A stretch of 10,026 bases of DNA, from NCBI GenBank assembly GCA_029563035.1, contig JAKQTP010000243.1, positions 1 through 10,026 on the forward strand, given 5' to 3'. Shown piece after piece: positions 6,786 through 10,026 of the stretch; within the stretch, counting starts at the first letter, position 1; every line of letters begins with the position of its first letter. The position numbers were made by a program, and so were the translations under genes. This stretch comes from an archaeon (GTDB lineage Archaea; Iainarchaeota; Iainarchaeia; CSSED10-239). The notes under the pieces were generated by a model that saw only the letters and a list, made by a program, of their open reading frames with translations, searched no databases and was not told where the DNA came from.

Positions 6786-7257
6786 AGAATTATTCAAGTT
6801 ATATCAAAAAAGCCAACAAAAGATTGAAGAGGAACAATTAATTCAAAATTCTTTATTACTAAATATTATAAATAATTTGGAATATGAAGCTAAAGACTTT
6901 TGCACTATTATTAAGCTAACCTTGGAAAATTCTGAATATGGAGAAGTATTATTAAAAAAAATGCAATCTCACATTAATAGTAATATAGCGTGTATTAATA
7001 AACTTGTATACAGTGGACAAGCTGGATTGTACGAACCTTATAGCTATGAGGTTGGGTTTATAGTCAATGGTAAAAGTTATCTTTTTGTAGTTCCAAATCC
7101 ACTAGGACTTGATGTAACTAACCTTGCAAGGGCTAATTATGGGAAATATAATCTTTTACAAGAAAATTCAGCCAAAGCAGACGAAGTTAGAAGTTGGAGC
7201 ATTGTAAAAACCTCTTATCAAATATCAGACTTAAAAGAGGCATTAATAAAACTTTAG
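6775..7257 (+). CDS. Hypothetical protein, 160 aa
   Basis: The start ATG at 6775 has AGAAAGG at 6759-6765 and overlaps the preceding small gene; an in-frame start further up at 6736 lacks a comparable site. The N-terminal 40 residues are a probable coiled coil (FKLYQKSQQKIEEEQL). A middle helical part follows, then from about residue 90 a beta-rich segment (YEVGFIVNGKSYLFVVPNPL). There is no membrane segment or recognisable catalytic motif. It is the second gene of the unit that ends with the membrane-anchored wall hydrolase, but nothing in it indicates a lysis function. Confidence 0.75.
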   Translation: MKAEELFKLYQKSQQKIEEEQLIQNSLLLNIINNLEYEAKDFCTIIKLTLENSEYGEVLLKKMQSHINSNIACINKLVYSGQAGLYEPYSYEVGFIVNGKSYLFVVPNPLGLDVTNLARANYGKYNLLQENSAKADEVRSWSIVKTSYQISDLKEALIKL

Positions 7258-7285
7258 AGTGCTAAACACGGAAAGGATACCAAAT

Positions 7286-7486
7286 ATGAAATATGAATTA
7301 ATCTTCTCTAACGGAGAAGAAATCTTTGAAAAAACTGATGTTGAGGAGATGAATGAAAGTTTGTTTTCTGAACTAGTTGATAAATTCTTTGCCAAAATAT
7401 TCAAAGATGAAGAATTGTTTTGTCCAGAGGATAAAGAATTATATTATCAACAAGTGAAAGATAACTGCTCTTGGAGGGAGATATGA
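7286..7486 (+). CDS. Small acidic hypothetical protein, 66 aa
   Basis: The ATG at 7286 is preceded by GAAAGGA at 7271-7277, which decides the start over an in-frame GTG at 7259. The protein is acidic (many Glu and Asp) and begins MKYELIFSNGEEIFEKTD, followed by an amphipathic helical part and a short C-terminal part with two Cys. I recognise no family. Its stop overlaps the hydrolase start in an ATGA arrangement (7483-7486), so the two are probably translationally coupled; the hydrolase ribosome-binding site lies within this gene. Confidence 0.7.
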   Translation: MKYELIFSNGEEIFEKTDVEEMNESLFSELVDKFFAKIFKDEELFCPEDKELYYQQVKDNCSWREI

Positions 7487-8178
7487 AAAAAATAATAATT
7501 GCATCTGCAATACTATTCACAATAGCTACCTTTGTTAACATAATGGTAGCTAAAGATGAAAAAAGAGAACAAAATAAAATTGAAACAACTACAATGAGCG
7601 AAACCACAGCAATATCTACATCCATTATAACAACAAAAGAAGTAACATCAAATACAACAACACCAATTGTAACAACAATAGAAGAAACAACAATTGAACA
7701 AATAATTGAAGTTACTACCTTAGAGCCTTTGTTAATTGAAGATGTAAATACATTGCAAACAATAAAAATACAAGTTCACCGAGTCCCGATAACAGAAAAG
7801 GCAATTAATGAGCCTTTTCACATAATAGAGGATTGGGAAAAAGAAATGATTTGTAAAATTGTGCAATTAGAGGCAGGAGAAAATGCGTCAGATTATCATA
7901 AACAGTTAATTGCACACGTTATTTTGTCACGTTCTATAGATTGGAATATGTCAATTTCTGATGTTATAACACAACAGGGGCAATTTTCCACTTATGGAAT
8001 GGAATGTACTCCAAACGAGAGTACAAGACAAGCTGTTCAAAATGTATTAGAAACACCTTCTATTTTGCCAGTAAAATACTTTTATTCTGTTGGTAATGTA
8101 AGTCAAGAAACGGCAAATTGGTTTGAAAGTTTACTATTCTGCCAAGAAATAGAAGGACATCGGTTCTTTTTTGGATAA
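7483..8178 (+). CDS. Membrane-anchored SleB-like cell wall hydrolase
   Basis: The C-terminal domain (about 116-231) matches the Hydrolase_2 family of SleB/CwlJ-type peptidoglycan hydrolases. It has the block EMICKIVQLEAGE with the expected catalytic glutamate E130, AHVILSRSIDWN, the GQFSTYG block, and a C-terminal segment ending EIEGHRFFFG that resembles the IGnHxFY end of the family. Residues 3-23 form one hydrophobic segment after MKK, a signal peptide or more likely a signal anchor because no good cleavage site follows. A Thr/Glu-rich stalk (about 33-80) separates it from the enzyme, as in exported wall proteins. The predicted topology puts the enzyme outside the membrane. The start ATG 7483 has GGAGGGAG at 7473-7480. 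In a phage it could serve in lysis or wall remodelling. No holin is obvious nearby. Confidence 0.85.
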   Translation: MKKIIIASAILFTIATFVNIMVAKDEKREQNKIETTTMSETTAISTSIITTKEVTSNTTTPIVTTIEETTIEQIIEVTTLEPLLIEDVNTLQTIKIQVHRVPITEKAINEPFHIIEDWEKEMICKIVQLEAGENASDYHKQLIAHVILSRSIDWNMSISDVITQQGQFSTYGMECTPNESTRQAVQNVLETPSILPVKYFYSVGNVSQETANWFESLLFCQEIEGHRFFFG

Positions 8179-8190
8179 AAAATCCACCAC

Positions 8191-8219
8191 TTGACTTTTT
8201 GTCAAAAGTGTGGTATAAT
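8191..8219 (+). promoter_or_regulatory. Sigma-A-type promoter P6
   Basis: The -35 is TTGACT at 8191-8196, then a 17-bp spacer and TATAAT at 8214-8219, with extended -10 bases TGG. It lies 12 bases after the hydrolase stop, so here the promoter does not overlap the upstream gene. A perfect 6-bp dyad, ACTTTT and AAAAGT around TGTC (8194-8209), begins inside the -35 box and could be an operator; this dyad is absent from the other copies. It drives the 41-aa, kinase, 128-aa and 103-aa genes. Confidence 0.88.
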
Positions 8220-8252
8220 ATATACATAATAAAAATTAAGGAGGAAGTTCTA

Positions 8253-8378
8253 ATGGAAAATTTGAAAATGGAAATGGGTTACATTTGCGATGCGATTAAG
8301 GGTGAAGACTATCACACAGCTGAGGACTTAATAGTTCTGATAAAAGAACTAGAAAAATTAGCATATGCTACAAACTAA
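8253..8378 (+). CDS. Small hypothetical protein, 41 aa
   Basis: This short gene is the first after P6, with a full AAGGAGG at 8238-8244 placed 8 bases before the ATG, one of the best ribosome-binding sites in the window. The product is helical in character, with a Met-rich start (MENLKMEMGYICDAIKGED) and an amphipathic helix (DLIVLIKELEKLAYATN). It has no membrane span. I recognise no family. The following kinase gene begins 12 bases after its stop and uses AAAAGGAG overlapping that stop, so the two are co-expressed. The strong initiation site and open frame are the main evidence that it is real. Confidence 0.68.
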   Translation: MENLKMEMGYICDAIKGEDYHTAEDLIVLIKELEKLAYATN

Positions 8379-8389
8379 AAGGAGTGTAT

Positions 8390-8923
8390 ATGAAACAAGT
8401 TGTTGTAATAAATGGAAAAGGCGGCATTGGCAAAGATTTCTTATGTGATATTGTTGGAAAACATTATCAAACAAAAGTCATTTCGGTTGTTGATGAAGTA
8501 AAAAAAATAGCAGAAACTTGTGGCTGGAAAGGAGAAAAAACTCCAAAAGCAAGAAAGTTTCTTTCCGATTTAAAATTGGCATTGGAAAATTATAATAGCT
8601 TGCCACTAATGTCGGTTTTTGAAAAGTTGAATACTTTTCTTCAAAAAGATGAAGAAATTCTTTTTATTCATATGAGAGAGAAAAATGACATCGAAATGAT
8701 TAAGCAGTTGGTTAATTTCACAGGAATGTATAAATCACTTTCACTTACAACACTTTTAGTTGAGAGAGATAGTTCACAACATACTATTTATGGCAATCCA
8801 GCTGATGACAATGTTAACGACTATGTTTACGACCATATATATAAGAATAATTGTAGTTTAGATGAAGTGGAAAGCGACTTCATGAGGTATTTTGACGATA
8901 ACATAATTAGAAAGAAGGTTTAA
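8390..8923 (+). CDS. P-loop kinase, dNMP-kinase-like
   Basis: This is a 177-aa P-loop NTPase with the Walker A motif GKGGIGKD at residues 9-16 (K15 binds phosphate), directly after an initial beta strand (KQVVVIN). Further features resemble phage-type deoxynucleoside monophosphate kinases: an MRE at 95-97 where these enzymes have a conserved Arg-containing segment, LLVERD near 125-126, and a C-terminal NVNDYVYDHIYKNN block (141-154) like the DYxxDyxIxN element of that family. The likely role is phosphorylating dNMPs for phage DNA synthesis, in the cytoplasm; the exact substrate is not deducible. The start is ATG 8390, 5 bases after GGAG at 8381-8384; an in-frame GTG at 8384 overlaps that site and is not preferred. 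The family match is moderate, so a generic P-loop ATPase remains possible. Confidence 0.72.
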   Translation: MKQVVVINGKGGIGKDFLCDIVGKHYQTKVISVVDEVKKIAETCGWKGEKTPKARKFLSDLKLALENYNSLPLMSVFEKLNTFLQKDEEILFIHMREKNDIEMIKQLVNFTGMYKSLSLTTLLVERDSSQHTIYGNPADDNVNDYVYDHIYKNNCSLDEVESDFMRYFDDNIIRKKV

Positions 8924-8924
8924 A

Positions 8925-9311
8925 ATGTATAAAAGTATTGACAAACAAAAATTTCTATTATACTATATAGAAAACAAAAATTCTTTTATAGATGAAACGA
9001 ATAGATATTTTTTATTGGACTTGCTTAGTTATGAAGTTCGCCCAATTCTTAGCTTTACATATCAAGACTTTAGGAGTTGTGATATCATTATAATAAGTAA
9101 CAATCCTAAATTTCAGACAAATATGTATAAACAAATTGCCATTTGTGACTTTTTCAAAGAGATGTGCAAAGATAATTTTGACATAAAAAGATTTATTGCA
9201 ATTGATATTCAAACTGATGAATATGTTTATCCAGAAGTAATATCAATTGGAGAAAATGAAGATGATATAATTATATTGGAGGGGCAAAAACATGACGAAA
9301 TACAGTTTTGA
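8925..9311 (+). CDS. Hypothetical protein, 128 aa
   Basis: The ATG at 8925 lies 1 base after the kinase stop, with AAAGAAGG at 8911-8918. The protein looks like a compact alpha/beta domain: a helical N-terminus, a strand-like stretch (CDIIIISNNPKF), a helix with Cys residues (AICDFFKEMCKDN) and an acidic C-terminus (SIGENEDDIIILEGQ). I recognise no family. It overlaps the next gene by 20 bases. Co-transcription with the kinase suggests a role near nucleotide or DNA metabolism, which is only inference. Confidence 0.72.
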   Translation: MYKSIDKQKFLLYYIENKNSFIDETNRYFLLDLLSYEVRPILSFTYQDFRSCDIIIISNNPKFQTNMYKQIAICDFFKEMCKDNFDIKRFIAIDIQTDEYVYPEVISIGENEDDIIILEGQKHDEIQF

Positions 9312-9603
9312 GGTTCAAGGGAAAACATATGACGTACCAACTGAGATTGGTGAAATTGTTGAATATATTGAGGATTTTTTGGTAAAAAACAAAAAATCTA
9401 CTGCTCTAGTATTTAAGCAGAAAGAGATAAAGACTGCCACAATATTTAGTAATTTGCCAAAAGATTTCAATGATGAAATCTCTAAAATGGCAGAAGAATA
9501 CATGGAAAAAAATAAAATCTATGGTGAAAAAACTTTTTGTGGTGAGGTAAAAGTGCCAACAAAAGTTAGAAAACCTCTAAAAGTTTGTATAATCGAAATC
9601 TAA
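9292..9603 (+). CDS. Hypothetical protein, 103 aa
   Basis: The ATG at 9292 has a very good ribosome-binding site, GGAGGGG at 9278-9284, inside the preceding gene, which it overlaps by 20 bases in another frame. The protein starts MTKYSFEVQGKTYDVPTEIG, is helical in the middle and ends in a basic beta-like segment (VPTKVRKPLKVCIIEI). The opening is reminiscent of short phage proteins with a beta-hairpin followed by helices, but I cannot name a family. It is the last gene of its unit: the intrinsic terminator begins 11 bases after the stop. Confidence 0.73.
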   Translation: MTKYSFEVQGKTYDVPTEIGEIVEYIEDFLVKNKKSTALVFKQKEIKTATIFSNLPKDFNDEISKMAEEYMEKNKIYGEKTFCGEVKVPTKVRKPLKVCIIEI

Positions 9604-9613
9604 CAGTAATAAG

Positions 9614-9646
9614 CCTTCTACTTAATGTAGAAGGTTTTTTTCTTTT
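9614..9646 (+). terminator. Rho-independent terminator
   Basis: The perfect 8-bp stem CCTTCTAC (9614-9621) and GTAGAAGG (9627-9634) has a 5-base loop and is followed by seven T, C and four T. It closes the unit that starts at P6 and lies directly against the -35 box of P7. It is the only strong intergenic terminator in the window. Confidence 0.93.
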
Positions 9647-9647
9647 G

Positions 9648-9676
9648 TTGACTTTTAGTTAAAAATATGTTATAAT
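9648..9676 (+). promoter_or_regulatory. Sigma-A-type promoter P7
   Basis: The -35 is TTGACT at 9648-9653, with a 17-bp spacer and TATAAT at 9671-9676, and extended -10 bases TGT. It starts one base after the terminator T tract. The region from the -10 box to 9690 is identical to P3. It should drive the small basic gene and the partial gene at the window end. Confidence 0.9.
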
Positions 9677-9703
9677 ATAAGTATAGTAAAAATAAAGAAA
9701 GAA

Positions 9704-9825
9704 ATGAGTACAATAATAGACAAAGAAAAACTTGGGGTGCGTTATCTCCAATTACTAGAAAACCCCAAAGAAATGTACATAAGAAAAAAAGACAAAAAGA
9801 AATCATTGAATCATACAATCAATAG
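9704..9825 (+). pseudogene. Small basic W..xPxTRK gene, apparently frameshifted
   Basis: Immediately after P7, one frame encodes RQRKTWGALSPITRKPQR and a Lys/Arg-rich tail ending ESYNQ at the TAG 9823-9825. This resembles the WTINPVTRK protein at 6639-6785, but the frame has no ATG, GTG or TTG start downstream of the promoter. The only nearby ATG (9704) is in a different frame; read straight through it gives an unrelated 51-aa product ending at 9859. One extra base in the A run 9726-9730, or a -1 ribosomal slip there, would join MSTIIDKEK to TWGALSPITRK. The ribosome-binding site (AAAGAAAG) is weaker than elsewhere in the window. Possible explanations are a real mutation, a sequencing error in the homopolymer, programmed slippage, or the 51-aa frame being the true gene. 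Confidence 0.45.
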
Positions 9826-9845
9826 AGAAGAAAGTTGGTGGACAC

Positions 9846-10026
9846 TTGGAAGAAGTTAGATTGCTATTAGAGGAGATTTTAAAGCAAAATAATATAAAAA
9901 AAATAATCATACTCACTCACAATAAACGTTTCTCTAGATGTGTTGCAAGAGCTTCAGTAAAAAGACTATCGACTACCGAAGATTTTTCCAATAAGATTGA
10001 GGTCTCCTCTTTCTTTCTGGCGATGT
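9846..10026 (+). CDS. N-terminal part of an unidentified protein (3' partial)
   Basis: An open frame continues past the window end. No ATG is available; the most likely start is TTG at 9846, with GGTGG at 9837-9841 as a modest ribosome-binding site. The frame is open from 9810, so a non-standard start slightly upstream is also possible. The visible 60 residues begin with a helix (EEVRLLLEEILKQNN), then a strand (IKKIIILTHN), then a basic region (KRFSRCVARASVKRL). This strand-then-basic pattern suggests an alpha/beta domain, but I recognise no family. The helix-strand periodicity and open frame support coding; the start is uncertain. Confidence 0.5.
   Translation, partial: MEEVRLLLEEILKQNNIKKIIILTHNKRFSRCVARASVKRLSTTEDFSNKIEVSSFFLAM

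Noticed and set aside
7566..7720. ACA/CAA-rich near-repetitive stretch considered as a DNA tandem repeat
   Set aside because: There is no fixed repeat unit; the composition is explained by the Thr/Glu-rich stalk of the wall hydrolase.
8171..8190. Possible terminator after the wall hydrolase (GGAT-AAAAA-ATCC)
   Set aside because: The stem is only 4 bp and no T tract follows, so it is too weak to call.
9618..9818. 66-codon minus-strand frame across the terminator and P7
   Set aside because: It would overlap the terminator, promoter P7 and the small basic gene, and its low-complexity hydrophobic product is an AT-rich shadow.
1..10026. Alternative genetic code, as found in some gut phages
   Set aside because: TAA, TAG and TGA all act as sensible stops at ends of well-supported genes (for example TGA for topoisomerase and phosphoesterase, TAA for ligase) and none occurs inside conserved domains.

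Overview
This is a very AT-rich window with every recognisable gene on the + strand. Genes are short to medium, tightly packed and often overlapping. Shine-Dalgarno sites are Firmicute-like (AAGAAGGA, AAGGAGG), and TAA, TAG and TGA are all used as stops. The mix is a type II topoisomerase A subunit, NAD+-dependent DNA ligase, a dNMP-kinase-like P-loop protein, a SleB-like wall hydrolase, a metallophosphoesterase and many small unknown proteins. This points to a large phage, or phage-like element, of a low-GC Firmicute, probably gut Clostridia. No capsid, tail or portal gene is present, so the phage assignment is an inference.

The window reads as a series of transcription units. Each starts at a near-consensus sigma-A promoter of one family: TTGAC, exactly 17 bp, and TGN-TATAAT, found seven times. 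Unit 1 (from 163): 42-aa protein, topoisomerase A, unknown 137-aa protein. Unit 2 (from 2914): ligA. Unit 3 (from 4751): HTH protein, unknown 163-aa protein. Unit 4 (from 5776): metallophosphoesterase. Unit 5 (from 6579): small basic 48-aa protein, unknown 160-aa and 66-aa proteins, membrane-anchored wall hydrolase. Unit 6 (from 8191): 41-aa protein, P-loop kinase, two unknowns, then the only clear intergenic terminator (9614-9646). Unit 7 (from 9648): a small basic gene that looks frameshifted, then a gene cut by the window edge. A partial gene ends at 173.

Topoisomerase, ligase and nucleotide-kinase-like genes suggest a DNA replication and metabolism region. The hydrolase suggests wall remodelling, lysis or entry. 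Five of the seven promoters are embedded in the 3' end of the preceding gene, so the stop codon lies inside the promoter. With no terminators between most units, transcription is probably layered, with read-through plus re-initiation.

The points most worth a second look are the promoter family and its fusion to stop codons, two hairpins with interchangeable arms inside the 137-aa gene, the pair of small W..xPxTRK proteins (one frameshifted), and the non-canonical quinolone-contact residues of the topoisomerase. There is no gene-free stretch over 300 bases, and I saw no tRNA, rRNA, CRISPR array or insertion sequence.
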